A stretch of 64,000 bases of DNA from contig JAKZHN010000039.1 in the NCBI GenBank assembly GCA_037179335.1, positions 186,001-250,000 on the forward strand, written 5' to 3'. How positions within the stretch are numbered: position 1 is the first letter of the stretch; each line of letters begins with the position of its first letter. The position numbers were made by a program, and so were the translations under genes. Source of the stretch: Cyclaneusma minus. Taxonomy: Eukaryota; Ascomycota; Leotiomycetes; Marthamycetales; Marthamycetaceae. This document shows positions 1-12,400 of the stretch, one piece after another. The notes below the pieces were generated by a model. The model was not told the origin of the DNA. It saw only the letters and a list, made by a program, of their open reading frames with translations, and made no database searches.

Positions 1-251
1 GTGTTAGGATAGGCATTGGAGAACAACCTGGCCAGATCCGGATCTCTGATTGTCGAAGTCAGGTTGGCGATGGTCTCTTCAACAATCGAAGAGTTGAAAG
101 TCCGGCAAGCAGGTTCAGGCCTCATGTAACTCAGATTGTATTTTCCACTGGAGAATGGTTCATGGTGTCCCATGGCGAAATCCGAGTAGTCCGGACATGA
201 CTGCGCTTGAACGACAGCCGCAGCCGCGAACACGAAGGCCAAGTTCGACAT
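1..251 (-). CDS. GH125 exo-alpha-1,6-mannosidase, N-terminal part (runs off window)
   Basis: Only the first ~83 codons are present. Read from the ATG at 251, the protein starts with a short signal-peptide-like stretch (MSNLAFVFAAAAVVQA). It continues with CPDYSDFA, HEPFSSGKYNLSYMRPEPAC and DPDLARLFSNAYPNT. These blocks are characteristic of the N-terminus of fungal GH125 proteins (DUF1237, Mug157-like), which hydrolyse non-reducing alpha-1,6-mannose from mannan or N-glycans. The signal peptide implies secretion or entry into the ER. The catalytic part lies outside the window, so activity cannot be judged. A GH92 alpha-1,2-mannosidase 5.4 kb to the right has a complementary specificity. Family assignment is confident; the exact start is likely because no other in-frame ATG lies just upstream. 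Confidence 0.85.
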   Translation of the reverse strand, partial: MSNLAFVFAAAAVVQAQSCPDYSDFAMGHHEPFSSGKYNLSYMRPEPACRTFNSSIVEETIANLTSTIRDPDLARLFSNAYPN

Positions 252-1360
252 ACTTGTGATGACAAGTTTCGCAGGAGGTGGAAGAGAATGGCGATGACAA
301 GGGGAAGGTCGTCGGTACTTGACCCCAAACGACTGCTTCAATGCGTTGACGGTTGTACCGTGTACCTAGCGCCCGGCCCGCTCGAACTCTAATACAAGTA
401 AACTTCGTCCAATTTTAGACTCGAACTCTCTTGGGCGCCCGATTCGGAGAGCGATTTCCTTGGAACCCCATTCTGGAGGTGTGATGGAGATCTGGTGACA
501 TGGTGGGATGTTGGGCTTGGCTGTGGGAGCAGGTGGCGTTGAATGACGCAAAACTGCTGTAGAGAACGAATGATATTCAATGGCCAGCGATTGAATGGCT
601 AAATGCAGTAACGTTACATGTCAAATCTGTCCATCATAAATATGTTGTGCGATATCATATGGGATCCGGGGATTGTTGTCGGTGAGGACTTCTTGCGGGG
701 AAGTGGGGTGCTCGACATGGGCACTTGCAGATCGTGGCACCAGCGGGGGTAGAGGGCGGGGTAGTGAGCCCGGGCTTCTTTGTGATGCTATTCACAATGG
801 CTTGTGTAGACTATAGAGGTTTGAATGCAAGACAAGAGAATAGTGAAACCTAGGTTCTTCTAAATGTTTCTGACTAGCAAATACTAAATGTACGTACCTG
901 ACCGAGTATTGCTTGAAGTATTCCACAGGATGCTTGCTTATCATAGAGAATAGGGGGCAGCCACTTTTGTTCCACGTCGATGAGTCGGCGCAGCGCTCGC
1001 GCCATCCCCGCCAATGCTCAGGAGTTCAAATCACCTGATGATAGGTCACATGATACGGCCTCTTCACAAAGCCCGGCTATCGTGATTTGACACATCTTTC
1101 AATTCCGATTGACCTGGCCCATCCAATCAGTTGCTAACTCCGATTTTGCAATTTGAAGCTGGGGGTGGTCGGTCGCTAAGACTTGAAGACTCTGAATTGA
1201 ACCCATGAGGACGAGGCCTCTTGCGCCATCCACAAGAGCACCCGGGAGAAAGATCACTCGCAGCCGCCCTCTTCACCCTCAACACACAGGCCAGAACCTC
1301 GTCTCAGCACTCCCCTCCACAACCTCCGCTCGTCCTCAAACCCTCCCAAATCCAAGTACC
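252..1360. other. Divergent intergenic region, no gene seen
   Basis: About 1.1 kb between two divergently transcribed genes. The ORFs here are short, lack splice continuity and resemble no protein family. It presumably contains both promoters. No clear repeat or RNA gene was seen. Confidence 0.6.
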
Positions 1361-1935
1361 ATGGCTGCGCTCAATCCCCACCACAGTGTCCTCGACGCGA
1401 TTATGACACCACACCTAGTCGCAGATGCCGACGACTCCACAAGGACGCAATTGCTTCTCAGCGCATGCGCAGAAATCGAAGAACTTCTCGAGACTTTCTA
1501 CACCCTCTACCGCAATCCAGCAGTATGTCAGCCCGCTCCCAAAGTGCATAAGTACTAATCCCATATTTTCAACAGACACACTGGAACCTCCGAGCCGCCT
1601 TTGGAGTCTTTCTAGCGGCCCTTTTGCGCGGATCAGAACAGCAGGTATGCGAGGTGGTTATAGATAATTTTCAAAATGTTTGTAACGACATATTTGAGAT
1701 GGGGACGGAGCATATGGAGGCGAGGGTTGAGTTCTGCGAGTTGCAAAAGAAGCGCGTGACGATACGCATAATGGAATTGAAAGATGTGGATGAGAAGGAG
1801 AGGAAGGAGAGGATAGAGGAGGTGTGTGCAGGATATGTGAAGTTGTGGAAGGGTGCACGTGAGAGGTTGGAAAAGTTGAAGGTGGATGCGCTGCAGCTGA
1901 GTGCCCTCGGAGAGGAGCTGGGGTTGGTGATGTAG
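1361..1935 (+). CDS. Small helical protein of unknown function (173 aa)
   Basis: Two exons, 1361-1522 and 1576-1935. The 53-bp intron has a perfect GTATGT donor, a TACTAAT branch site and a CAG acceptor, and the frame continues in phase 0. The chosen ATG follows a CT/CA-rich leader. An in-frame ATG at 1205 would add 52 low-complexity residues and is less likely. The product is almost entirely charged alpha-helix; residues ~60-160 are rich in E, K and R with leucine spacing suggestive of a short coiled coil (for example ELKDVDEKERKERIEEVCAG). No signal peptide or membrane segment is seen. I do not recognise the family. The clean intron and long conserved-looking helical frame argue that it is a real gene. 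Confidence 0.6.
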
Positions 1936-2424
1936 GAGGCGGGATAATGAGTTAGTTTCCAGCTTCTTGAACATGGGTCGCTGAGAGGAGCCGAACATGA
2001 GAAATCCCAGATTTGGGATGTGGAATGGAATGGTCCAATGCACCTTAACTGCCTCGAATGGGAACAATAACCCCGGCCTCAACAAGCTGCCCTGTAGCAA
2101 CAAGACCCTGAAGTGTTGAAGTATTCCACTTGCTTCTCTTCTCAGGCAACATTCATTGTCAAACAAGCAGCTGCTGTTCCCACGCCATCCGGCTTCCGCT
2201 GTCAAGCACTCTACTCTCCGCCACTACACTGTCCCCGCCACCTGTGCCTTCCCTCCCTTGGCCCTCTCCCCCGTCATGAATCCGGCCGTTGCAGCCACTT
2301 GTTCTTTCCCCTCGAGTGCACTCCACTTGCAACATTGAATCAAGTGAACCGACAAGGACCGAGAAGGAAAAAGGCCTAACCCTCTATATCCTTGCTGTAA
2401 CCTCGTACTATTCAGCTACCACAT
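1936..2424. other. Convergent intergenic region, no gene seen
   Basis: Lies between the 3' ends of two converging genes. ORFs on both strands are compositionally biased (Pro/Ser-rich) and lack start or splice support. Nothing else is recognised. Confidence 0.55.
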
Positions 2425-5279
2425 CTACTGGGTAACCTCTATAGGCCTCCTCCGTCTCACACAGCCCGGTCCCGACTGCACAATAAACCTTTGTTCCTGC
2501 ATCGCATTCACAACCAACTCATCAAACCTCCTATGAAAAGGCGTATTCCCATACGTCTGAGCAAACCGATTAATATCATGTCTCTGCTGCTCGGGGGTCA
2601 TTTGCTGGTAATCCGCCATCCCTTCCCTCCCTGCTTTATATCGAATATGCACCCACGAAGAGTAATTTGCTTGTAGGTCTGGGATTGCTATATCCAACGG
2701 AATATGTTGATTGTTATACATTCGACTACCTCTTCTGGTGAATAGGGTCGTGAAGTGCTGCATCATACTCCTCATGTCGTTGTTGTAAACTGGTTCTTGC
2801 GCCGGGGGAAAGAGGAATGGCCTGATGTGCTGTTGTTGGTCGAGACGATATGGTGCCCATGCTTGCGGATTTGTGGTCACCATTGTTACTCTTTTTCGCT
2901 CCTGCGGCTTGATCCGGCGTTCATCTGTTTCGTGATGCGGACGGACTAGAATGTCATTTAAACTGTGAGAATTTTCGACGAATTGCCAAAACTCTTCTGG
3001 TGTCAGATCTGGCATGAGATCTATGCTCATTATCCAGCCGTAGAGAGTGTCTTCGGGCATTCCGAAGCGTAAGAGTCGCCCGTCGGGGTCATTGTCTTCC
3101 CTATTTGCCAAGTTTGTGTGACGAATTGAGGCCCAAGGAATGATTGGCCACTCGCGATCTAGTGTTAAGAGTCCTAATTGGAATGCATTCTTTAACAGCA
3201 TTTCTCTGATCTCGTTGTATCGCTCCTGCGTCAGCGGTGGATGAACGTAAGTAACTTCTGGATCGTCCACGAAGACGGGGAGCTCGACCCAGCTAGAGAC
3301 TCCAAGCGCTGCAAAGGCATTGGAGCCTCCCATAATCCTGGAAGGGCTGAGCGCTCTCCCAAGCTTCTGGATGAGACTAGGCTTCTGGATGTGCGATAGC
3401 TTCATCATGTCCTTGAGTCTCTGGATATGTAATTGCAGTGCCACTTTCTTTGCATGCTCCCGCTCCGGCTCGCCTCCGGGGGCGATGCATCTTCTCGAAG
3501 TGTCAAGTATTCGTTTGATGTGGGCTTTTACCTAGAGATTGTGTCAGCCAGAACATTTGGAATCTTGGCAAGATGGACGTCAAATAAGGTCATTCGATCC
3601 TGTCAGTGACTAATGACGTTCTTAGATCAGGAAGATATTACTGATCATAAAGAAATTCCAGGAATTTGTACACCGTACCTCGTTTCGATATACTCGAAGG
3701 CTGTATGGGCCTTTCCAAGTAATAAAGTTCAACCAGGGAGAGCAATCCGGTGCAAATCGTCTTCCCGTGGTCAAAGGACCCATATGTAGCGCGTTGGTAC
3801 CAAAGGTCTGAATATTATCCCAAAACGCTTGTTGTTGTACTTCTTCGAAGAATTTCGCCGGAAATGGATAAAACGTCAACTCAGGTGGTTGCAGACTCTG
3901 AGGAGGGTCATATATTACATTCTTCTGTTTCAAATTGACCAGGGCCTCGTACTCCTTGGGGGTAGGCCAGCTGGTAGCAGCGCCACCCAAAGAAAGTGCA
4001 TCCAATGCCTCCATATGGTTGGGCATACTTGGTCGACCAAGCGATTCGAGCCTGCCCCCTAACACATTCTGCTCCATTGCTTCCCCCAATTCTGCTACCA
4101 CGTCGTTCTCGAAGAATGGCTCAGCCTCTTCCCTCCTACCATCCAGGATAAAACCAATGACATGGCAAAGCTCGTGGAGAATGGTTTTAGCGACATCGTA
4201 CCGCTGTGCGAGCCTCTCATTTGTGGACATATCCCACAGTAATGGCTCCAAGGACTCGAAGGCAAAAGAGAGGAAAATCTCGTCATTTTCATTCAGTGTG
4301 AGGCCATAATGGTAATGCTAGGACGCCGTTGTCAATCTTCAGTTAATTAGAGCTAGCAATCGTGGACATGTGATCTTGATGGACGAGTACTTACATGTGG
4401 AGATTCGAAACCTGATTTTAGTTCCACCACCGCAGATGAGAGAGTAAGCTTGAATTGACCTGCCATATTGGCCAGGAATTCATGTGCTCTTGCCAGATGA
4501 TCAATATTTCCCTGGACCTCAGGCGGTAATCTCCTAAGACGGCGGGGATTGTACCCTTCTGGGACTTTATTTCGATCGAACTGGTAAGAACCCAATTCAT
4601 AGTTCTTGGCGATAAGAGCATTGAAGAATGGGAAAACATGCATGTTTGTCATCATCTTGGAGACTAGGCGTAGAATGGGTTCTAATTGTGCCCATACAAT
4701 CGGATTGCTGGCCTAAATTTCAAAGAATCAGCAGGTCAGAAGCCAGCACGCACATCGGCTCAAAGGTCAAACGCTTACTGTCCAATAGCCCTCTCGCCCT
4801 CGGCCGAGCGCAAAAGGGGGGACTTGCCACCCCGGAGAATCCTCCCAGTTTTTCCTAGCTAAGATAGGATGTATCGGATTCGTAAGATCGCTCTCTGCCA
4901 GGGGTGCATGAAACAGAGGCATCACATCCATTTCCTTCAGCTCTGCAGATTCGAAGCCGCAGAACACCCGTATTTGGTCCAGCTGGCGATAAAGCTTGTC
5001 CAGTCTCGCTCGGTCATTCTCCGCCTCGGAGGGTGTAATTGGTGTGATACCACTCTTGCCCTTGGCTTTGAATTCTTTATTATTGCGCATAAAATAATAT
5101 CTTCTTGCGCGGGGGTTGGCATTTGCAGGCACCGTTGGGATCTTGTGTCGTGCGAAGGAAACGCGCTGGTACTCGTTTGGGGTCCTAAATGCCATTGCTC
5201 CGAAGGCTTGGTCATATGTTCTTTTCCGTGGCTCACCCCCCGTGTCCAGGTCCTGATAGTATGGATTGGCATTGGCCAT
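2425..5279 (-). CDS. Large HExxH-motif (zincin-like) protein, uncharacterised, 854 aa
   Basis: Four exons give one continuous frame: 5279-4779, 4712-4395, 4317-3679 and 3531-2425. All introns are phase 0 with GTAAGC, GTAAGT or GTACGG donors. Around residue 310 the sequence ILHELCHVIGF contains a zinc-metallopeptidase HExxH signature. It is followed ~25-35 residues later by EPFFENDVVAELGEAMEQNVL, which could supply a third glutamate ligand as in gluzincins. The rest (N-terminal ~270 and C-terminal ~400 residues) matches no domain I can name. There is no signal peptide or membrane segment, so the product is probably intracellular. It sits between two secreted mannosidase genes but shares no obvious function with them. 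Peptidase activity is inferred from one motif only; a non-catalytic metal-binding role is possible. The start is the first ATG in the open frame; an in-frame GTG lies upstream at 5321. Confidence 0.75.
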
Positions 5280-5631
5280 TATAGCGTCTTGGGGATTGGT
5301 CGGATGGTAAGGATAAACCACTCTCTGTGGTCAAGTCGTAGACAGGCGCCAGAATTGTTTTTGGCGATAGTGGCAAGTCAATGTGTGTCCAAAATATTTG
5401 GTCGTCGCAAGGCTTCATTGTTAACTTGTTCCCTGAAAGAGAGGAGAATGCCATTTGCGGAAAGTCCACAACAACCTACCATGCAGACAAAGACCTCGGT
5501 CGAAGGAAATCACTTGAGCAAACACCTCAAGAACAAAGATTTGAAAGCATTGTTTGTAACAACAGTTTGTGAATCGCTACAATTAATTCGAACCATCGCC
5601 ACAAATGGTCAACTTCATCATCAACATCAAC
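5280..5631. other. Short intergenic region upstream of the zincin-like gene
   Basis: About 350 bp that should contain the promoter of the zincin-like gene and the 3' end of the GH92 transcript. A minus-strand ORF here (5469 to ~5330) looks somewhat protein-like, but I could find no splice join placing it in frame with the gene, so it is not annotated as an exon. Confidence 0.45.
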
Positions 5632-8426
5632 TCAACTGGTCGATACACTTGGAGGCAGATCAGCATCCGCCGTACCCCAAGAACTCTCATTCTTTCCCAG
5701 CGTCAGCTCCAGAACACCTCCGTCCAGATAAAAGCTGTGCGTGATCCAATTCTTCGTATACGGGACTCCATTGAGCGTAGCACACTGGATGTAAATATTC
5801 TCATACCCGGCATCGAAATTGATATTTCGAATCGTGGCAACGTTACCTGTCACGCCGCTGGTAACATTCACTTCTGGGAAGAAGGGCGGATTGATCAGAT
5901 AGACGTTCTGGCCTGGCACTGGCCAAAGTCCCATCATGGAAAGTGCCGCAAATGAGCCCATGGCGCCAGAGTCATCGTTTCCGGCGATGCCGTTGATTGT
6001 GGTGTTGAATTCTGAGGGAATGTAGTAGCTAGAGCGCGGGATGTATAGTTAGTAGTAGCTCGACGTTGCATCGATATAAGTGATGGTCAGAATCAACTTA
6101 CTGTCTAAAGTATGATGAAAGGCCTGGACGACCTCCATAGTGGAATTGGAAAACGGGAAGAAATGCTTGTTCGTCGCCAATGTAAAGAAGGCCGGATGTA
6201 TGGAGGTAAGAAAGTCTGTTCACGAATTCTGTAGGTCCACCTAGAGTGGCGATTAAAGTTGCCATATCTTGAGGGACGTAGAAAGTGTATAGCCAGCTTG
6301 ATCCTTCATATGTTTCATGGCCACCCGTGCTGAGGTAGCAAGACGTAAAATTGTAAAGTGGCGAGCAGAGCGAAGGATCTTGAAAGCCCCAGGTTCCGTT
6401 TGGATATTTTGGCTGCAAGAAACCGATAAATCCACTGTCGGTAAGGCCGGATCCTGTCAAATTGACTATCGAGGTCTGGTCTTCCTTGTACTGTGGAGAA
6501 TGAGTATGTGTGGGTTCAGAGTAGGGTCTTTGAACCTACCATATTCTTCCAGTACGTGGAGCGCTCCAAATATTTCTCTTCATCCGCTGTCTTCCCCAGC
6601 CCAGCAGCGATCTCTGCGATACAGAAGTCGTTATAGGCGTACTCAACATTTCTTGAAATTGACCGAGTCTGTGGCCCCACTCCATACGGGTCGAAATCAT
6701 CAGTTGGAATGTAGTTGAGCGTCTTCCAGCTCATCAGGCCACCTCGCCCCTCCACAGTCCAAATGGGTGGTTCATCTTCAGCATCCGAGACCACAGCTTC
6801 ATAGCCCAATTCCCAGTCTATGCCTTCCGTAAGATTCTTCACATACGCATCAGCCAACACGACATCGGCATTTGAACCACCCTGCGTGTAACCTTTGCAA
6901 AGACTCATTCGACAATCAGGCAATTTCCCTTCGTGCTTGTAAATATCAATAAGACTCCTTACCATCCTCGCCTGGCTTTTAGGGTCAAGCATAGTAATAA
7001 GAGGATGAATTGAGCGGAAGGAATCCCAAATACAGTAGTACGAATCATAGTCTTGCTTGCCAGTCAGCACCACTCAAACTTCACGTCCGTCAGGAAAGCA
7101 TATCGAACTTACAAGGCTCATCCGAGTCCCAGAGTGGATTCTCCCCAGTATAATCCTGCGGAGACATCATAGCTCGATAAACACCACTCCAAAATATGGT
7201 CTGAATCGAATCACTAAGACCAGTCGAATCCACAGAAATGACATTCAATTTCTCCCTCCACACCTCAGTCGCATTCTCCCTAGCTTCCCCAAACTCGAAG
7301 TTTGGCAGTTCTGTCTCGGCATTCTGGCAAGCTTGTGCTTCGCTGATAAAAGAGACGCCCACTCTGGCGAGTATGGAATTATCAGACGTGTTTGGGGCAT
7401 GGAATTGCGTCCATGCGCCTGCTGGAAGAGGAGGACTGTTGATGCCGTCTGCGTGCATGGTGACGTTCTTGGGGAAGCTACCCGCTCTGTTCAAGACGAA
7501 TACTCCAGTGTCGCGGATTGCTGCTCCTTGGAAGTCTGCACAGGCGTGGAGGACGTAGGTTCCAATGCCAAAGGATGGTTGGAAGGTTCCGGTAGCCGTA
7601 ATTCTGCCAGTCTCGGGGTTCACGTTGACAGTAGAGTCTTGACGTGTGTTTGGCAAGTCGGTGAGGTCCAGGAGAATTAATGGACTTAATGGAGTTGTCT
7701 GGTTCTCGTTCGCATATGGTGCTTTGCCGTTCTTGGGAAATGTAAATTTGTAAATGGCAGTGTGGTTTGTGACGGTCATTTCGGCCCTGATGCTGGTATT
7801 CATGCTGATGGCGAAATAGCCAGGTTCTGCAACAACACTCCCGTTCACCCATTTGGAGGCACGCAGCTGCTTCGTGAAAACGCAGTTGTTGATGTCGTCG
7901 CCCAGACATCCTGTTTGTGGGAATATCGGGAAATTGCCAAGGGAGTCCGACTGTCCATCGTTAGTATGTGATGCCAGAAAAAAGACTAGATGATACCGAC
8001 ACCGCCCGTCCCACTGTCATGCATATGACTGAATCCTGATCCCGAGAATTAGCTTCCCCACAAACTGAGCGAGGGAATTGGCTTCTTTGTTACCGTCGAT
8101 CTCGGTGCTATCAGTAGCAAAACCACCCTGCTCTTCATCTGGATCATTGACATCGGACCTAGCAATCGCGTGAGAGAAAGCCTAGATAAGTTTTACTGGG
8201 TATAGGTACACTGCCTTTGCCATCCCTACAAAAAGTCAGTCCTTGTACACAACACTTGACTTTGAAACTTACCAAATGGCAGAGTTGCTCCTGCAAAGAC
8301 ATGACCGCCATTCGCAGTCCCGATCAAGGGATCTACATATTGTAATGGATACTGGGTCGCGCTACTTTGGACGATACAGAGACATACGAGGAACCAAGGA
8401 AATGCTGAAAATGTAGCCAACTGCAT
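5632..8426 (-). CDS. Secreted GH92 alpha-1,2-mannosidase (801 aa)
   Basis: Eight exons: 8426-8273, 8225-8210, 8158-8094, 8035-8001, 7950-7113, 7051-6540, 6490-6102 and 6028-5632. All frames join. The N-terminus (MQLATFSAFPWFLVCLCIVQ) is a signal peptide followed by the GH92 opening motif VDPLIGTANGGHVFAGATLP. Later GH92 blocks are GFSHMHDSGTGG, SLGNFPIFPQTGC, CIWDSFRS, CKGYTQGGSNADVVLADAY, and near the C-terminus GNDDSGAMGSFAALSMMG, whose Asp pair includes the expected catalytic base. GH92 enzymes are calcium-dependent exo-mannosidases acting with inversion on fungal mannan and high-mannose N-glycans. The length fits secreted fungal members. Exon 2 is only 16 nt. The donor of intron 4 (GTCGGT) is weak but is the only one preserving the family sequence. 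Asn-X-Ser/Thr sites are frequent, as expected for a secreted protein. Confidence 0.93.
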
Positions 8427-9413
8427 CTTGACAGCGATGGAGGAATAGAGGAACGAAGAGGGAACGGAGGTTGCCAAAAAAGAAATTTGAGCAACGGCTT
8501 GTCAAACCTTGGGGAGCTTGGTAGCGGCGACCTCCCGCACCTAGGCTGGTAACCATGTAACAAGCTCGCAGATCCGGTGGAAGCTTGCCCGCACCGTACA
8601 TCTGCACATCGCAGCACCCAAGTACAGAAGATAGGTATGCAGGTATAGCGTCATGCAAGAGACCAAGGTCATTTATCCAAGCGGGGTAACCTTGTTTGGA
8701 TGAAGTGAAAGCTGGAGGCTGGATAACCTCCGAAGCGCAGTCCGCGGATGGGAAGCCCAGCCAGACAATTGATCCATATCCGTGGCCAGAGAAACAGGTG
8801 GAAACGAAAGATGGAGCAGAAAGAATTCGCGGGCGTACAAAGGTTCTTGCACGGATGGTCTGGCAGTTCTGTCGTTTCTGGTGGTTGGATCGTTGAATGT
8901 GATGGAGTTGAAAATCCCGAATCGCGACAACGAGAAGGGAAAAATGATTATCCGAGGATCGGAGTCTCGGAGAATCAAAGCCGAGGTCGGCCGAGATGGC
9001 CCGTCCGTTTTTGCAAGTGAGTCGCCTAACGCCATTTTCTCAACAACACCTCCTAGCCAGTCTTCAAATTCTTGGATCTCGGCTGTTACAGGTCTCCTCT
9101 CACCTGCCCCGATTCGACAGCCCGTTTTCACAACTTCCTGCTCTCCTGAGCCGACAATCTGCAAGGTCCCGATAAGATCCAAGGCCCATCTCCGCAGATA
9201 ATGCAGCAGTCTCGCATACTCGTCACTGTGGATCTCTCTCAATATCAGATGCCGTTCTAGCAAGCAATTCTGTTGTTCAAGTCGCCCTGCCCTCTAGCAA
9301 GTTCTTGCGGCTGATATTCTTCCACTCAATTTGGGTGTGCAGTTTCTCACGTCAATTGTTCTCTTGCCTGTCGTAGCCTTCGTTCCATATTCCTTCTCGA
9401 CTTCTGTATCACC
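8427..9413. other. Divergent intergenic region between GH92 and GH3 genes
   Basis: The two glycosidase genes are divergently transcribed from this ~1 kb region, so a shared promoter is possible. A 196-codon minus-strand ORF (9263-8673) lacks an ATG near its start and has no recognisable domain; I treat it as chance. Pyrimidine-rich sequence precedes the GH3 start. Confidence 0.55.
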
Positions 9414-12400
9414 ATGGTCCTTTTGCACTTGAACGCTTTTCACTTCATTTTCTGGGTTTTGAGCACGAAATACCTGGTGGAAGCTTCTTTGCCTCTGCCA
9501 CTACAGAGAAATGTCGTTCCTCTTCCAGGCCGAAACTCGTCAAGGAGCGAGAAAGACGTCTTTCTTGATAGCCTCGTTTCCAATATGACCGTCCCTGAGA
9601 TGGGTAAGTGTTCTCACCATGTGGAATGATATTGCGCAGTACTAATAATTCAAGTCCTCCAACTTCATCTCATGTTTGCGGATAATGTGGTCGGACCGTT
9701 TGGGGACAATTCATACTACGATCTGGCGATAGCACTTGCACCCACAGCGGGTGTTGGTGTAAGTTGATTTACTAGAAGAGGCTCAGGATGGCCTATATTC
9801 TCCAATGACACTTCAGCTAATCTTCAATTAACAACAATATTCAGATTATGCATGACTGGTATCCAACCAACAAGTCACAGTATAATTCTGTCCAGAGGCT
9901 TAATGCCCAAAAGTCTCGTTTTGGCATACCAATCATGCAGGTTTGCCTTTCCCATCTCCAAGCACCAGCACACGGGCTCACTGTTTCCCAGTACGGCGAG
10001 AGTCTCCACGGAGTCGGCTCATTCAAGCAATCCATGTTCCCCCAGACCATCGGCATGTCAGCATCATTCGACACAAACCTAGTACACCGAATAGGCCGCG
10101 CCATCGGAGAAGAAGCTAGTTCGATCGGCATTCACGCCTGTCTATCTCCCGTCCTCGATCTCGCCCTCGAACCACGCTGGGGCCGCGTCCAAGAAAACTG
10201 GGGCGAAGACACTCTTCTAACCAGCATGATGGGCGTAGCAATGGCCTCGGGCCTGTCCAAGAACAGCACATGGTCTGATCCCGACGCAGTAGTTCCAGTC
10301 ATGAAACATTTTGCCGCCCATGGAAGTCCACAAGCAGGAGTCAATGCAGCTCCAGCTATGATTCTTGGGTACCGACAGGTGCTGCAGAATATGCTGCGAC
10401 CTTTCAAGGCTGTTTTTGATCTTGGTGGGGCTCGTGGTGTTTTGATGGCTTATTCGGAACTTGATGGGATTCCAAGCTCAGTTCATCCGTTTCTCTACAA
10501 GTGTCTTGAAGATTGGGGCTTTGACGGCTTTGTCACCGCTGACGACGCGGGGCTGGTGATGCTGGAGGAGACTCACAAGGTCAGCAATTCGCCGGCTGAT
10601 ACCATTGGCCAGTGGTTGAACGCTGGAGGTATGATTCAATACTACGATTATCCCTTGGACGTGTTCTTGGAATCTATTGAGGGACTCGTTGCAAACGGCA
10701 CAGTAACACTCTCAACCCTCCAGTCACGTGTCAAAAGTGTTTTAAGGGTAAAGTACGACCTAGGGTTATTTTCAGAAAACGGGCGATACATCGCAGACGA
10801 TATCGACTCAGAGGCTCTTACTCGAGCACACGTTCCCCTCACACTCGAAGCAGCACAGAAAAGCATAGTCCTGCTAGAGAACCGCGATTCCACACTTCCG
10901 CTCCAACCGCTGTCACAAAACATCAGCAAGATCGCCCTAATAGGTCCCTTCATCGACATATTGAACTATGGCGACTACTCTGGACAATTTGGCGCCTACC
11001 CAACCGCCAATTCCAGCACGATCAGACAAGGTATCAAAAGCCATCTAGCAGCGAACGCTCCATCCGTGCAGCTAGTTTCCAGCTGGGGCGCAAACACCTG
11101 GTACTACAACGCTCAATACGGAATCCCCGGCTATCTACTCTCCTCCAACGGCACTTCCGGCGGATTGACAGGAATATACTATGCCGACACGAATTTCTCG
11201 GAACCAATATTCCAGGTCCACGAAGTTCCTGAGCGAGATTGGGGTCTTTATCCTCCGAATGGTCTCCCGTCGAATAATTTCAGTGTCGTTTGGGAAGGAG
11301 AGCTCGAAGTTCCTGTCGATGTCACTGTGGAGGGATGGCTTGGTGTGGGAGTGGGTCCGAATGCTACCGCCAAGCTGTTTATCGATGATTTCCTGGTCCA
11401 GGATTCGGTCATGACTTCTACGGGGAATCTGGCATCGAATATCCCGGGGTATGCATTCACGCTTGTGAATAGCACACTGCCACCAGCTGGCTCGGCGCCA
11501 TTCACGTTTGTGCCTGGTAAGGTGCATAAGATTCGCCTTGAGTTCCAGGTGTGGAATTTGTATCAGAAAATTGAGAACCAGTCTTCTTTGAATGGCCAAG
11601 TGTTTTTGTTCTGGAATTTGGTTGATAAGAGGGATGCTGTTCAACAGGTAATGCCGCCCCAACTTTCTTCTACCGTCTCAATTTTGTTTTCCCCCATCGT
11701 TATGGTATTTTCACGTCTCGAATTTCTCGTCTCATCTGCAAAACCTACTCCCCCATACCCACATCTGACCACATCCCAGGCCGTTGACATCACCTCATCA
11801 TCCGACATCATCATCCTCGCCGTCGGCGCAAACTGGAATAGTGACGGCGAGAACGGCGACCGCTCAACCCTCAGTCTCTCCACCAACCAAACAGCCCTTG
11901 CCGATGCAATTTTCGCCATTGGCAAACCCGTTATCCTGGTTCTCGAAGGCGGTCGGCCTTTCGCAATTCCCGAATATTATAGTCGAGCTGCGGCGGTGCT
12001 GAATGCTTATTTTCCTGGTCAGTCGGGTGGTCAGGCTATTGCTGATGTGCTGTTTGGGCGATTCAATCCGGGGGGGAGATTGCCGGTCAGTGTGCCGTAT
12101 GGTGAGGGTATTTTGCCTGATTTTTATAGGTGAGTTGAATCTAAAGATCCCGGTTGCTGGGAGTTGGTGAGGAAAGTTGCTGATGGGAAAATACAGCTAC
12201 AAAGCCAGTGCGAGAGCGGTGAACTATGTTGACTCGCAGGAATATCCATCGGTAAAGTTCTCCATGAGTTGGCCTTCTGTTATTAGTAGGGACCGAGTGA
12301 TGAGTCTAATTCTTCCGCAGTACCCTTTCGGCTACGGTCTCTCCTACACGACCTTCTCCACTTCGTCTTTCACCGCATCATCCTCATCCGCGAATTCCAG

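Noticed and set aside
1633..2205. 190-codon minus-strand ORF
   Set aside because: Mostly antisense to exon 2 of the small helical protein and Leu/Pro-rich; no other support.
8673..9263. 196-codon minus-strand ORF between GH92 and GH3
   Set aside because: Begins with TTG, has no family resemblance or intron continuity, and occupies the presumed shared promoter.
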